Source: Streptomyces rugosispiralis
Lineage (GTDB): Bacteria > Actinomycetota > Actinomycetes > Streptomycetales > Streptomycetaceae
Reading direction: 5' to 3'
NCBI RefSeq assembly: GCF_024505145.1
Contig: NZ_JANIAA010000008.1
Span: forward strand, 124,001 to 188,000
DNA: 64,000 nt
This document shows positions 41,263 through 49,777 of the stretch, in pieces. Under the pieces are notes generated by a model. That model did not search any database, was not told where the DNA came from, and saw nothing but the letters and a program-made list of their open reading frames with translations. A program made the position numbers and the translations under genes. Within the stretch, counting starts at the first letter, position 1. Each line of letters opens with the position of its first letter.

Positions 41263-42561
41263 TCAGCGGGTGTGGCCGTCGCCGGTGACGATGTACTTCG
41301 TCGAGGTCAGCTCGGGCAGCGCCATGGGCCCCCGGGCGTGCAGCTTCTGGGTGGAGATGCCGATCTCGGCGCCGAAGCCGAACTGTCCGCCGTCGGTGAA
41401 CCGCGTGGAGGCGTTCACGGCGACCGTGGTGGAGTCCACGAGCTGGGTGAAGCGGCGGGCGGCCTGCTGGGACGTCGTGACGATGGCCTCGGTGTGCCCG
41501 GAGGACCACAGGCGGATGTGGCTCACCGCGGCCTCCAGGGAGTCCACGACGCCGGCCGCGATGTCGTACGAGAGGTACTCGGTCTCCCAGTCCTCGACCA
41601 CCGCGGGGACCACGGTGGCCTTGGAGCCCTCCGCGAACGCCATGACCCGCTCGTCCGCGTGGACCGTGACCCCGGCCTCGGCCAGCGCGTCCAGGGCGCG
41701 GGGCAGGAACCGGGCGGCGATGTCCTGGTGCACCAGCAGCGTCTCCGCGGCGTTGCACACGCTCGGCCGCTGGGCCTTGGAGTTCATCAGGATCTCCACC
41801 GCCATGTCGAGGTCGGCCTCGGCGTCCACGTACACATGGCAGTTGCCGGTGCCGGTCTCGATGACCGGGACCGTGGACTCCTCGACGACCGTACGGATGA
41901 GGGACGCGCCGCCGCGCGGGATCAGCACGTCCACCAGGCCGCGGGCGCGCATCAGCTCGCGCACCGACTCCCGGCTCTCGCCCGGCACCAGCTGCACCGC
42001 GTCCGCGGGCAGCCCCGCCCCGCCGACGGCGTCGCGCAGGACCATCACCAGCGCGGCGTTGGAGCGGGACGCCGAAGAGGAGCCACGCAGCAGCACCGCG
42101 TTGCCCGACTTCAGGCAGAGCGCCGCGGCGTCCACCGTCACATTGGGCCGGGCCTCGTAGATGATCCCGACGACACCGAGCGGAACGCGCACCTGGCGCA
42201 GGTCGATCCCGTTGGGCAGCGTGGAGCCGCGCACCACCTCGCCGACCGGGTCGGGCAGCGCGATCACGTCGCGGACGTCGGAGGCGATGGCCCGCACCCG
42301 CTCGGGGGTGAGCGTCAGCCGGTCCACGATGGCGTCGCTGGTGCCGGCCTCGCGGGCCCGCTCCACATCGGCCGCGTTGGCCTCCACGATCTCCTTGGTG
42401 CGCACCTCCAGGGCGTCGGCCATCGCGAGCAGCGCGTCGTCCTTGACGGCACGCGGCAGCGGCGCGAGATCGGCGGCCGCGACCTGGGCCCGGTAGGCGG
42501 CCTGGAGGACCGGGGACTTCGGCCAGGGGTCGGTGAGCGGCGACGTGGGTGCGCTGGTCAT
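41263..42561 (-). CDS. proA: Glutamate-5-semialdehyde dehydrogenase
   Basis: NADPH-dependent gamma-glutamyl-phosphate reductase, second step of proline synthesis. 432 residues from ATG 42561. The catalytic cysteine sits in QRPSVCNAAETLLVH (about residue 269). NGIDLRQVRVPLGVVGIIYEARPNVTVDA (in parts) is the cofactor/substrate segment, and the C-terminus has RFTDGGQFGFGAEIGISTQKLHARGPM (in parts). The partner kinase proB lies 880 bp upstream in the same orientation, separated by a small unknown gene, so the pathway is clustered. Confidence 0.96.
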   Translation of the reverse strand: MTSAPTSPLTDPWPKSPVLQAAYRAQVAAADLAPLPRAVKDDALLAMADALEVRTKEIVEANAADVERAREAGTSDAIVDRLTLTPERVRAIASDVRDVIALPDPVGEVVRGSTLPNGIDLRQVRVPLGVVGIIYEARPNVTVDAAALCLKSGNAVLLRGSSSASRSNAALVMVLRDAVGGAGLPADAVQLVPGESRESVRELMRARGLVDVLIPRGGASLIRTVVEESTVPVIETGTGNCHVYVDAEADLDMAVEILMNSKAQRPSVCNAAETLLVHQDIAARFLPRALDALAEAGVTVHADERVMAFAEGSKATVVPAVVEDWETEYLSYDIAAGVVDSLEAAVSHIRLWSSGHTEAIVTTSQQAARRFTQLVDSTTVAVNASTRFTDGGQFGFGAEIGISTQKLHARGPMALPELTSTKYIVTGDGHTR

Positions 42562-42652
42562 GTCCGAAGCGTACTGAGCCCGGGGCGGAGATCCACGCAC
42601 TATTCCGCAGTTCGAGATGGCGTTCTCACATCTCGGCGCCGCACATCCTTCC

Positions 42653-43162
42653 TCAGAACGGATGTACGCCCACCGGGGAGGCCGGTGGCGGCCCGTACCC
42701 CTCCGCGACCCGCTGGTGATACGTATCACGGTCGATGACCTCGAGCCCCACGATCTCCCAGGGCGGCAGCTTGGCCGAGGACCGGTGCTCGCCCCACAGC
42801 CGCAGCGCGACCGCCGCGGCGTCATGCAGATCACGGGCCTCTTCCCAATAGCGGATCTCGGCGTGATCGTTGGCATAGCGGCTGGTCAGCAGGAACGGAT
42901 GGTCATGGGCCAGTTGCTCCAGCGCCCTGCGGACCTCCGGCAGCGGCGCCTCGCGCCCCGAGACGCTGAGGGTGATGTGCCACAGCCGGGACGCCTCGCC
43001 ACGCCCGGCATCGTGCGCGACGGCGTCGCCGGACCCGGCGTCGCCCGCTCCGACACTGGTCAGGGTGCGCTCCGCCGCCCCTCTGGGCGACGCCCCCGGG
43101 CGCCCTCGTCTCACCGGCGGCCTCCTGTAACTCGCTGCTCCGCTCACGCGCGGGCGGAGCAT
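42653..43162 (-). CDS. Conserved actinobacterial hypothetical protein (between proA and proB)
   Basis: About 169 residues, with the conserved core LWHITLSVSGREAPLPEVRRALEQLAHDHPFLLTSRYANDHAEIRYWEEARDLHDAAAVALRLW (cited for composition in parts): LWHITLSVSG, SRYANDHAEIRYWEEARDL and LPPWEIVGLEVIDRDTYHQR. The N-terminal ~50 residues are Arg/Gly-rich and not conserved-looking, so the ATG at 43162 is a guess; the true start may be nearer the LWHITLS core. No known domain is recognised. Sits between proA and proB in Streptomyces, so a link to proline metabolism is only positional. Confidence 0.65.
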   Translation of the reverse strand: MLRPRVSGAASYRRPPVRRGRPGASPRGAAERTLTSVGAGDAGSGDAVAHDAGRGEASRLWHITLSVSGREAPLPEVRRALEQLAHDHPFLLTSRYANDHAEIRYWEEARDLHDAAAVALRLWGEHRSSAKLPPWEIVGLEVIDRDTYHQRVAEGYGPPPASPVGVHPF

Positions 43163-43441
43163 CTCGTGACGGTGCCATGGCCGCGGCCTTCCGCTCGGAC
43201 TCCGCCGCGTCTCCCACAGCCGGCGCGCTGCCCCGCGCGACCCCGTTGAACAAAGTTGACCAGCCCACGCCCGCCCGCGGGGCGCTTTTGAGGTTTTTCG
43301 GAGGGGGGTTATTTTCTGGCGGCTCGGTTCTTCCCCGGCCACCGCTGGGCGGTGTCCCCGCCGGGGCGGCCACGTGCTCGGTTCTCCCCCGGCCACCGCC
43401 GGGAGGTGCCCCGGCGCGGGCGCCCGTGCCGCCGGAGCGGC
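43163..43441. other. 279-bp gap upstream of the small hypothetical gene
   Basis: No gene. Contents: GTTGAACAAAGTTGAC (a direct repeat of GTTGA) at 43249-43264; an AT-rich patch with a plus-strand hairpin CGCCC-GCG-GGGCG (43272-43284) followed by CTTTTGAGGTTTTT; and at 43324-43430 two imperfect copies of CGGTTCT(T/C)CCCCGGCCACCG in front of proB's 3' end, the second forming a CGCCGGG hairpin that may terminate proB. Confidence 0.5.
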
Positions 43442-44647
43442 TCAGTCCAGGACGACGAGGTCGTCGCGGTGGACCACCTCGCGCTCATAGGCCGGGCCGA
43501 GCTCGCGGGCCAGGTCCCTGGTCGAGCGGCCGATCAGCTGCGGGATCTCCTTGGCGTCGAAGTTGACCAGTCCACGGGCCACGGGGCGGCCCTCGGTGTC
43601 CCTCAGCTCGACGGGGTCACCCGCGGTGAATTCACCCTCCACGGCCGCGATCCCGGCGGGCAGCAGTGAGGTGCGGCGGTCCACGACGGCCCGTACCGCG
43701 CCGTCGTCCAGGGTGAGGGCGCCGCGCGGCGCCGAGGCGTGGGCGAGCCACAGCAACCGGTTCGCCGAGCGGCGGCCGGTGCGGTGGAAGAACGTGCCCG
43801 TATGGCGGCCGAGCAGGGCGTCCCCGGCCCGGCTGGCGGAGGTGAGCACCACCGGGACCCCGGCCGCGGTGGCGATCCGGGCCGCCTCGACCTTGGTGAC
43901 CATGCCACCGGTGCCCACCCCGGAGCGGCCCGCGCTGCCGATGGAGACGCCGGCCAGGTCCCGCGGGCCCCGGACCTCGTCGATCCGGGAGGTGCCGGGG
44001 GTCCTGGGGTCCCCGTCGTACAGGCCGTCCACGTCGGAGAGCAGCACCAGCAGATCCGCCCGGACGAGATGGGCGACCAGGGCCGCGAGCCGGTCGTTGT
44101 CGCCGAACCGGATCTCGTCGGTGGCCACCGTGTCGTTCTCGTTGACGATCGGCAGCGCGCCCATGGCCAGCAGCTGGTCCAGGGTGCGGGTGGCGTTGCG
44201 GTAGTGGGCGCGGCGGCTGGTGTCGTCCGTGGTGAGGAGCACCTGGCCGACGCGACGCCCGTAGCGCGCGAAGGAGGCCGTGTAGCGCGCCACCAGGAGC
44301 CCCTGTCCGACGCTCGCGGCCGCCTGCTGGCGGGCGAGGTCGCGGGGGCGCCGGTCCAGGCCCAGCGGGGCCAGTCCGGCGGCGATGGCACCGGAGGAGA
44401 CCAGGACTATCTCCTTGCCGTGCGCGCCGCCCTTACCGTGCGCGCCGCCCTTACCGTCGGCGTCCCTGCCGCCGTCGCCCTTACCGTCGCCGTCGAGCAC
44501 CTTGGTGAGTACGTCGACCAGCGCGTCCACGCGGTCCGCGTCCAGGCCCCCCGCCGCGGTGGTGAGGGAGGACGAGCCGACCTTGACCACGATCCTGCGG
44601 GCGGCGGCCACCTCGTCCCGTACCGCCGACCCGTCCTGCTCCGCCAC
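43442..44647 (-). CDS. proB: Glutamate 5-kinase
   Basis: Phosphorylates glutamate at the gamma-carboxyl group, first step of proline synthesis; normally feedback-inhibited by proline. 401 residues from GTG 44647, which has AGGGAG 4-5 bases upstream (GTG 44674 is possible). IVVKVGSSSLT and IVLVSSGAIAAGL are catalytic, VNENDTVA and SDVDGLYDGDPR bind substrate, GTGGMVTKVEAARIA follows, and a C-terminal PUA domain is present (GIAAVEGEFTAGDPV). Between VLDG and EIVLV a Gly/Lys/Asp/His-rich segment of about 25 residues (GKGGAHGKGGAHGK) is inserted, which typical ProBs lack. Confidence 0.93.
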   Translation of the reverse strand: MAEQDGSAVRDEVAAARRIVVKVGSSSLTTAAGGLDADRVDALVDVLTKVLDGDGKGDGGRDADGKGGAHGKGGAHGKEIVLVSSGAIAAGLAPLGLDRRPRDLARQQAAASVGQGLLVARYTASFARYGRRVGQVLLTTDDTSRRAHYRNATRTLDQLLAMGALPIVNENDTVATDEIRFGDNDRLAALVAHLVRADLLVLLSDVDGLYDGDPRTPGTSRIDEVRGPRDLAGVSIGSAGRSGVGTGGMVTKVEAARIATAAGVPVVLTSASRAGDALLGRHTGTFFHRTGRRSANRLLWLAHASAPRGALTLDDGAVRAVVDRRTSLLPAGIAAVEGEFTAGDPVELRDTEGRPVARGLVNFDAKEIPQLIGRSTRDLARELGPAYEREVVHRDDLVVLD

Positions 44648-44874
44648 GCCGCTCCCTTGCTCGTCCCCGCTCACCACACGCCCCGAAGAAACGCATGCCC
44701 TACACACTCATCATGACAAGGGGGCAATCTACGACAGACGAGCCGCACCCGCCTCGGCATTTCAGCCTCCGGACACCGCCCGCGCACACCGCCTCACCCA
44801 CCGCCATGGGCGCCCCGTGACCACACTCCGAGGTCCCTTTGACACCGATTGCGACCGGTTGGCACCGGCGCGGA

Positions 44875-44904
44875 TTGTCACCGGGCGGGGCGTCGGCATA
44901 CGGT
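44875..44904 (+). promoter_or_regulatory. Candidate promoter of the TagF-like gene
   Basis: TTGTCA at 44875-44880 and TACGGT at 44899-44904 with an 18-base spacer, about 45 bases upstream of the GTG at 44950. A TTGACA occurs at 44840 but lacks a good -10. The proB gene is divergent. Confidence 0.4.
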
Positions 44905-44949
44905 CAGGGGTCCCCCCAGTCCGTTGCCCTCCTGCCAGGAGCCCACCCC

Positions 44950-47037
44950 GTGCCCTCTGCCGGAATCGCCCCACGCCGGGTCGTACAGCTGACGGCGCTG
45001 CTCGCGATGCTCGTGTTCTTCGCCACACAGCTCGTCGGCGCCGTGCTTCCGAACGTACCGCTTTTCATCGCCGCCTCGGCGTGCGGTCTCGCGCTCGATC
45101 TCTTCCTGCAGCACAAGCAGCCCGGTCTGCTGTCGCTGCTGGGGAAGATCCGCCTCGACGTCACGGTGCGCCAGCTGTTCCGCGACATGCTCATCATGGT
45201 CGGGCTGCTGCGCGTCGAGGGCATCAATCCCCTGCACGAGCAGGCGCCCCTGACCGTGGGGCTGCTGCTCTTCTACCTGGTGCACTTCGCCTGCCAGGCG
45301 GCGGCCGTCCTGGTCCGCCGGACCCGCCAGCTGCCGTTCGTGACGCGCAACATCGACGCGTCCGCGCTGCGCCTGAGCGAGGCCCCGCCACGGCTGTTCG
45401 CCCGTCAGCACGGGCGCCGGCTGCTGCGGCTGGCGGCGCCGGTCACCGCCGGGCTGCTGGTCACCACCGCCACCAAGAACGCCGTCTGGGGCGGCGTCGG
45501 CCTGACGATCGCGCTGGTGATCGGCATCGGCGGCACGGCCCACCTGGCCACCTGGCTGCTGCCGCGCAAGCGCGTGGCGAACGAGGCCACGGCCCTGCGC
45601 TGGCTGGACCAGTGGCTGGCCGACTACAAGCCGACCGTGGGCATGTACTTCTCCGGCGGCAACTCCTCGGCGTACCAGGCGAACATGTGGCTCTCCACGC
45701 TCGCCGCGCTCGACGGCAAGCCGATCATCGTGCTCCGTGAGCGGTTCATGGTGCAGAAGGTGGAGGCGACGGATGTGCCGATCGTCTGCATCCCCAAGGT
45801 CGCGCATCTGATGCGGCTGGAGCACTCGACCCTCAAGGTGCTGCTGCACCCGGCGAACTCCGGCAAGACCTCGCAGGTGCTGCGCATCCCCTCGATCAAG
45901 CACGCGTTCATCAACCACGGCGAGAGCGACAAGCTCTCCAGCTGCAACCCGTACGCCAAGGCGTACGACGAGGTGTGGGTCGCGGGCCCGGCGGCGCGCG
46001 AGCGCTACCAGCTCGCCGACATCGGCGTCGAGGACAAGGACGTCGTGGAGGTCGGCCGGCCGCAGCTGGCCCCCATCCGCCCCTACGCGGGCGTGCCCAC
46101 CGGTGAGTTGACGACGGTGCTGTACGCGCCGACCTGGGAGGGCTGGGACGGGAACCCCGGCAACACCTCGGTGATCCTGGCCGGTGAGAACATCGTCCGC
46201 GAGCTGCTCGCCGACCCCAAGGTGCGCCTGCTGTACAAGCCGCACCCGATGACCGGCTCCGTGGACCCGCGCGCGGGCCGTGCCAACGACCGCATCCAGG
46301 TGATGATCGCCGAGGCGAACACCAAGCGCACCGGCGACCGCCCCGGCGCGGAGGCCGCCGCCGAGCTGGCCCGGTGCGCCGATGAGCTCAACCGGCTCAC
46401 CAGCACCTCCTTCCGCCCCAGCGCGGACGAGATCGAGCGCATGAAGCTCCAGGGGGCCCCGGACGGCGACCGCGCGGCGGCCGTCGCCGCGGCCACGGCC
46501 GCCTGGGAGAGCGCCTACTGGGCCTCGCTGCCGGTCTGGGAGCACCAGATCATCACCGGCCCGCGTCCGGCGATCTTCACCTGCTTCAACCAGGCCGACG
46601 TGCTGATCAGCGATGTCTCCAGCGTGGTCTCGGACTACCTGACGAGCGAGAAGCCGTACGCGGTGGCGAACACCAGCGGGATGACCGAGGAGGAGTTCCG
46701 GTCGGGCTTCCCGACCGTGCGCGCCGCCACGATCCTCACGCCGGAGGCCGTGGGCGTGACCGGACTGCTGGAAGCGGTCCGCGACCCCGAGAAGGACACC
46801 CACGCGGCCGCCCGCGCCGAGCTGAAGGTGCATCTGCTCGGCCCGTCCGACCCTCCGTCGCTGGTGCGCTTCGACCGGGCCACCCAGGACCTGTGCCGCA
46901 GGGCCGACGAGCGCCGGGCGCGGATGGCCACCCGGCTCACCGACGAGATCCCCTCGCAGCGCGAGGCCCGGGACGCGGCGGAGGAGATGGAGCTGGAGCC
47001 CGGCTCGCCGGAGCCGGAGGAGACCGCGACGGTCTGA
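44950..47037 (+). CDS. TagF-like CDP-glycerol/polyol glycerophosphotransferase
   Basis: 695 residues in two parts. Residues 1-210 hold hydrophobic segments (LTALLAMLVFFATQLVGAVL; LIALVIGIGG region) that anchor the protein in the membrane. The rest is a CDP-glycerol glycerophosphotransferase (TagF-type) domain with NHGESDKLSSCNPYAKAYDE, YAPTWEG, YKPHPMT and DVLISDVSSVVSDYL. Such enzymes polymerise polyol-phosphate (teichoic-acid-like) wall polymers. From memory S. coelicolor SCO2590 holds this position and is tied to spore-wall glycopolymers, matching the LCP protein 10 kb away. CAGGAG stands 8 bases before GTG 44950. The polymer made cannot be read here. Confidence 0.88.
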   Translation: MPSAGIAPRRVVQLTALLAMLVFFATQLVGAVLPNVPLFIAASACGLALDLFLQHKQPGLLSLLGKIRLDVTVRQLFRDMLIMVGLLRVEGINPLHEQAPLTVGLLLFYLVHFACQAAAVLVRRTRQLPFVTRNIDASALRLSEAPPRLFARQHGRRLLRLAAPVTAGLLVTTATKNAVWGGVGLTIALVIGIGGTAHLATWLLPRKRVANEATALRWLDQWLADYKPTVGMYFSGGNSSAYQANMWLSTLAALDGKPIIVLRERFMVQKVEATDVPIVCIPKVAHLMRLEHSTLKVLLHPANSGKTSQVLRIPSIKHAFINHGESDKLSSCNPYAKAYDEVWVAGPAARERYQLADIGVEDKDVVEVGRPQLAPIRPYAGVPTGELTTVLYAPTWEGWDGNPGNTSVILAGENIVRELLADPKVRLLYKPHPMTGSVDPRAGRANDRIQVMIAEANTKRTGDRPGAEAAAELARCADELNRLTSTSFRPSADEIERMKLQGAPDGDRAAAVAAATAAWESAYWASLPVWEHQIITGPRPAIFTCFNQADVLISDVSSVVSDYLTSEKPYAVANTSGMTEEEFRSGFPTVRAATILTPEAVGVTGLLEAVRDPEKDTHAAARAELKVHLLGPSDPPSLVRFDRATQDLCRRADERRARMATRLTDEIPSQREARDAAEEMELEPGSPEPEETATV

Positions 47038-47072
47038 CGTCCGGCGGTCCGGGCCGACGGCAGGCGCCGACA

Positions 47073-47118
47073 GCATGACGAAGGGCCCGGGAGATCCCTC
47101 CCGGGCCCTTCGTCATGC
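47073..47118 (+). terminator. 21-bp perfect terminator hairpin
   Basis: The arm 47073-47093 (beginning GCATGACGAAGGGCCC) and its exact complement 47098-47118 flank the tetraloop ATCC. It follows the TagF-like gene's stop by 35 bases and ends transcription from the plus strand; no T tract follows. The rest of 47119-47372 holds repeats only. Confidence 0.9.
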
Positions 47119-47229
47119 CACCTGCCGGACGGCACCGAGACGCCCGTACAGGGCTCGTGCGGGGGCTCTCCCGCTGAGGGCCCGCACGGGGGGCGCCCGC
47201 CTCATGGCCCGCGTGGGGCCCGCCTTTTA

Positions 47230-47333
47230 AGGGCCCGCTCAGGGCTCGTGCGGGGCCCGCCCGTTCAGGGCCCGCTCAGGGCTCGTGTGGGGCCCGCCCG
47301 TTCAGGGCCCGCACAGGGCTCGTGCGGGGCCCC
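47230..47333. repeat. 37-bp tandem repeat between the TagF-like gene and obg
   Basis: Units 47230-47266 and 47267-47303 match but for one base; a third partial copy runs to 47333, each based on AGGGCCCGCTCAGGGCTCGT. A longer, more diverged version extends leftward to 47150 (GGGCTCGTGCGGG). With the terminator, this accounts for the 335-bp stretch without a gene (47038-47372). Confidence 0.85.
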
Positions 47334-47372
47334 GGAGCGGCGCGCCGGTGCGGCTCGGGAGCCGCGCGGCCC

Positions 47373-48806
47373 TCAGAACGGCTTGAACGCGTCGAACTCC
47401 TCGTCCGCCCCGTCCCGCTCGGCGTCCCGGTCCCGCCGCCGCTGCGCGGCCGGGCGCGGGGCGTCGAAGCGGTGGTCCTCGCCACGGCGGCCCAGCATCT
47501 CCGCGCCGGTCGCGAGGCTCGGCTCCCAGTCGAAGACGACCGCGTCGTCCTCGGGGCCGATGACGACCTCGTCGCCCGAGTGGGCGCCCGCCTTCATCAG
47601 CTCCTCCTCGACGCCGAGCCGCGCCAGGCGGTCGGCGAGGTAGCCCACGGCCTCGTCGTTGGCGAAGTCGGTCTGGCGGACCCAGCGTTCGGGCTTCTCG
47701 CCCAGCACGCGGTAGAAGCCCTCCTCGGCGACGACCGTGAAGCCCGCGTCGTCCACGGCCTTCGGCCGGATGACGATCCGGGTCGCCTCCTCCTGCGGCT
47801 TCGCCTCCCGCGCCTCCGCGACGATCTTCGCCAGGGCGAAGGACAGCTCCTTTAGGCCGAGATGGGCGACCGCCGAGGCCTCGAGGACCTGGTAGCCGCG
47901 GGCCTCCAGATCGGGCCGGATGATGTCGGCGAGGTCCTTGCCGTCGGGGATGTCGACCTTGTTGAGCACGACGACCCGCGGCCGGTCGTCCAGACCGCCG
48001 TACTGGGCCAGCTCCGCCTCGATGACGTCGAGGTCGGTCAGCGGATCGCGCTCGGACTCCAGCGCCGCGGTGTCCAGCACGTGCACCAGCACCGAGCAGC
48101 GCTCGACATGGCGCAGGAACTCCAGGCCGAGGCCCTTGCCCTGGCTGGCGCCGGGGATCAGGCCGGGGACATCGGCGATGGTGTAGACGGTCGAACCGGC
48201 CGTGACCACACCGAGGTTGGGCACCAGCGTGGTGAACGGATAGTCGGCGATCTTCGGCTTGGCCGCCGAAAGCACCGAGATCAGCGAGGACTTGCCGGCG
48301 CTCGGGTAGCCGACGAGGGCCACGTCCGCGACGGTCTTGAGCTCCAGGACGACGTCCCCGGAGTGCCCCGGCTCGCCCAGCAGCGCGAAGCCGGGGGCCT
48401 TGCGGCGGGCCGAGGCGAGCGCGGCGTTGCCGAGGCCGCCACGGCCGCCCTGGGCGGCGATGTAGGTGGTGCCCTGCCCGATCAGATCGGCCAGGACGTT
48501 GCCCCGCTTGTCGAGGACGACGGTGCCGTCCGGGACCGGCAGGACCAGGTCGATGCCGTCCTTACCGGAGCGGTTGCCGCCCTCGCCGGGCTTGCCGTTG
48601 GTGGCCTTGCGGTGGGGGCTGTGGTGGTAGTCGAGCAGGGTGGTGACGGACTGGTCCACGACCAGGATCACATCGCCGCCCCGGCCGCCGTTGCCGCCGT
48701 CCGGTCCCCCGAGCGGCTTGAACTTCTCGCGGTGCACGGAGGCGCAGCCGTGGCCTCCGTTACCCGCGGCGACATGCAGTTCGACGCGGTCCACGAAGGT
48801 GGTCAT
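47373..48806 (-). CDS. obg: GTPase ObgE/CgtA
   Basis: Ribosome-associated GTPase required for growth and, in Streptomyces, linked to the onset of aerial-mycelium development. 477 residues: Obg fold (FVDRVELHVAAGNGGHGCAS, GGRGGDV), GTPase domain (P-loop GYPSAGKSSL near residue 167, DVPGLIPGAS, NKVDIPD) and a C-terminal OCT domain (VYRVLGEKPERWVRQTDF region), ending in an Asp/Glu-rich tail. ATG 48806. It lies directly downstream of rpmA, the standard rplU-rpmA-obg order, with a hairpin in between. Confidence 0.97.
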   Translation of the reverse strand: MTTFVDRVELHVAAGNGGHGCASVHREKFKPLGGPDGGNGGRGGDVILVVDQSVTTLLDYHHSPHRKATNGKPGEGGNRSGKDGIDLVLPVPDGTVVLDKRGNVLADLIGQGTTYIAAQGGRGGLGNAALASARRKAPGFALLGEPGHSGDVVLELKTVADVALVGYPSAGKSSLISVLSAAKPKIADYPFTTLVPNLGVVTAGSTVYTIADVPGLIPGASQGKGLGLEFLRHVERCSVLVHVLDTAALESERDPLTDLDVIEAELAQYGGLDDRPRVVVLNKVDIPDGKDLADIIRPDLEARGYQVLEASAVAHLGLKELSFALAKIVAEAREAKPQEEATRIVIRPKAVDDAGFTVVAEEGFYRVLGEKPERWVRQTDFANDEAVGYLADRLARLGVEEELMKAGAHSGDEVVIGPEDDAVVFDWEPSLATGAEMLGRRGEDHRFDAPRPAAQRRRDRDAERDGADEEFDAFKPF

Positions 48807-48868
48807 GACGGGTGCCTCCAGTACATACGGTTTCGGGGTGTTCTGATGTGCCTCACGCTCGTAACGCG

Positions 48869-48916
48869 CCGAGGGCGGACCCGCTTCCCGTCACGGGAAG
48901 AGCGGTCCGCCCTCGG
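48869..48916 (-). terminator. Hairpin between rpmA and obg
   Basis: CCGAGGGCGGAC and GTCCGCCCTCGG form a 12-bp perfect stem with a long internal loop that holds a second small stem (CTTCCCGT/ACGGGAAG). It lies downstream of rpmA and may reduce read-through into obg, or stabilise the processed 3' end of the rplU-rpmA message. Confidence 0.7.
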
Positions 48917-48946
48917 AAAAGGCTGTGCGATATCGCCCTGGGCTGA

Positions 48947-49204
48947 TTACTCAGCGACCGGAACGATGTTCACGACCTTGCGGCCACGGCTGGTGCCGAA
49001 CTGCACCGCACCGGCGGCCAGCGCGAACAGCGTGTCATCGCCGCCGCGGCCGACACCCGTGCCCGGGTGGAAGTGCGTGCCGCGCTGGCGGACCAGGATC
49101 TCACCCGCGTTGACGACCTGGCCGCCGAAGCGCTTGACGCCGAGCCGCTGGGCGTTGGAGTCGCGACCGTTCCGAGTGGACGATGCGCCCTTCTTGTGTG
49201 CCAT
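48947..49204 (-). CDS. rpmA: 50S ribosomal protein L27
   Basis: 85-residue large-subunit protein at the peptidyl-transferase centre. MAHKKGASSTRNGRDSNAQR is the canonical N-terminus (no cleaved leader, as in Actinobacteria), and QRGTHFHPGTGVGRGGDDTL follows. Start ATG 49204, 14 bp downstream of the rplU stop; co-transcribed with it. Confidence 0.97.
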   Translation of the reverse strand: MAHKKGASSTRNGRDSNAQRLGVKRFGGQVVNAGEILVRQRGTHFHPGTGVGRGGDDTLFALAAGAVQFGTSRGRKVVNIVPVAE

Positions 49205-49218
49205 CTCTTCTCAGTCCC

Positions 49219-49539
49219 TTACTTCGCAGCCGAGTCGATGCCGGTGATCTTCAGCGCGGTGTGCAGCTGACGGTGGCCGATCCGCTTCCGGTAACCGGTC
49301 TTGTTCTTGTACTTCAGGATGTCGATCTTGCCACCCTTGTGGTGGTCGACGACCTCGGCGCGGACCTTCACACCGGCCAGCACCCACGGGTCGCTGGTGA
49401 CGGCATCGCCGTCGACAACGAGCAGAGTGGAAAGCTCGACGGTGTCGCCGACCTTGTTGCTTGCCAGACGGTCGACCTCGATGACATCGCCCACGGCCAC
49501 CTTCTGCTGGCGGCCGCCGGTGCGCACGATTGCGTACAC
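49219..49539 (-). CDS. rplU: 50S ribosomal protein L21
   Basis: 106-residue large-subunit protein. YAIVRTGGRQQKVAVGDVIEV, GTVELSTLLVVDGD-like segment and KIDILKYKNKTGYRKRIGHRQ match L21, including the conserved C-terminal KxxKxxxxxRxGHRQ region. First gene of rplU-rpmA-obg; a leader of more than 150 nt lies between it and the rne terminator and could hold autoregulatory structure, which I could not define. Confidence 0.97.
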   Translation of the reverse strand: MYAIVRTGGRQQKVAVGDVIEVDRLASNKVGDTVELSTLLVVDGDAVTSDPWVLAGVKVRAEVVDHHKGGKIDILKYKNKTGYRKRIGHRQLHTALKITGIDSAAK

Positions 49540-49728
49540 GCGGTTCTCACTCTCTCGCTAGAAATCGGGACCTCTGATGCCAGCCGCCCAACACGGCCCA
49601 CGAGGGTCGTGACAACCGAGGATCATGCGATTCACCATCGGCCGAACGGCCTCTTCCGGCGAAGCGGAAGGGATGTGCTCAGGGGTTTGGCGTACAGACG
49701 CCGAGGGTCAAGGTTAGCAGAACCCGGA

Positions 49729-49756
49729 GGGCACACTGCCACGTGACAGTGTGCCC
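49729..49756 (-). terminator. Terminator of the rne gene
   Basis: GGGCACACTG and CAGTGTGCCC form a 10-bp perfect stem around an 8-base loop, 22 bases past the rne stop. It separates rne from the rplU leader. Confidence 0.85.
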
Positions 49757-49777
49757 CCGGTCGGCCGGACGGCCGGG

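Noticed and set aside
44839..44949. Earlier start for the TagF-like gene
   Set aside because: No ribosome-binding site, and the added 37 residues would lie upstream of the best promoter; GTG 44950 has CAGGAG.
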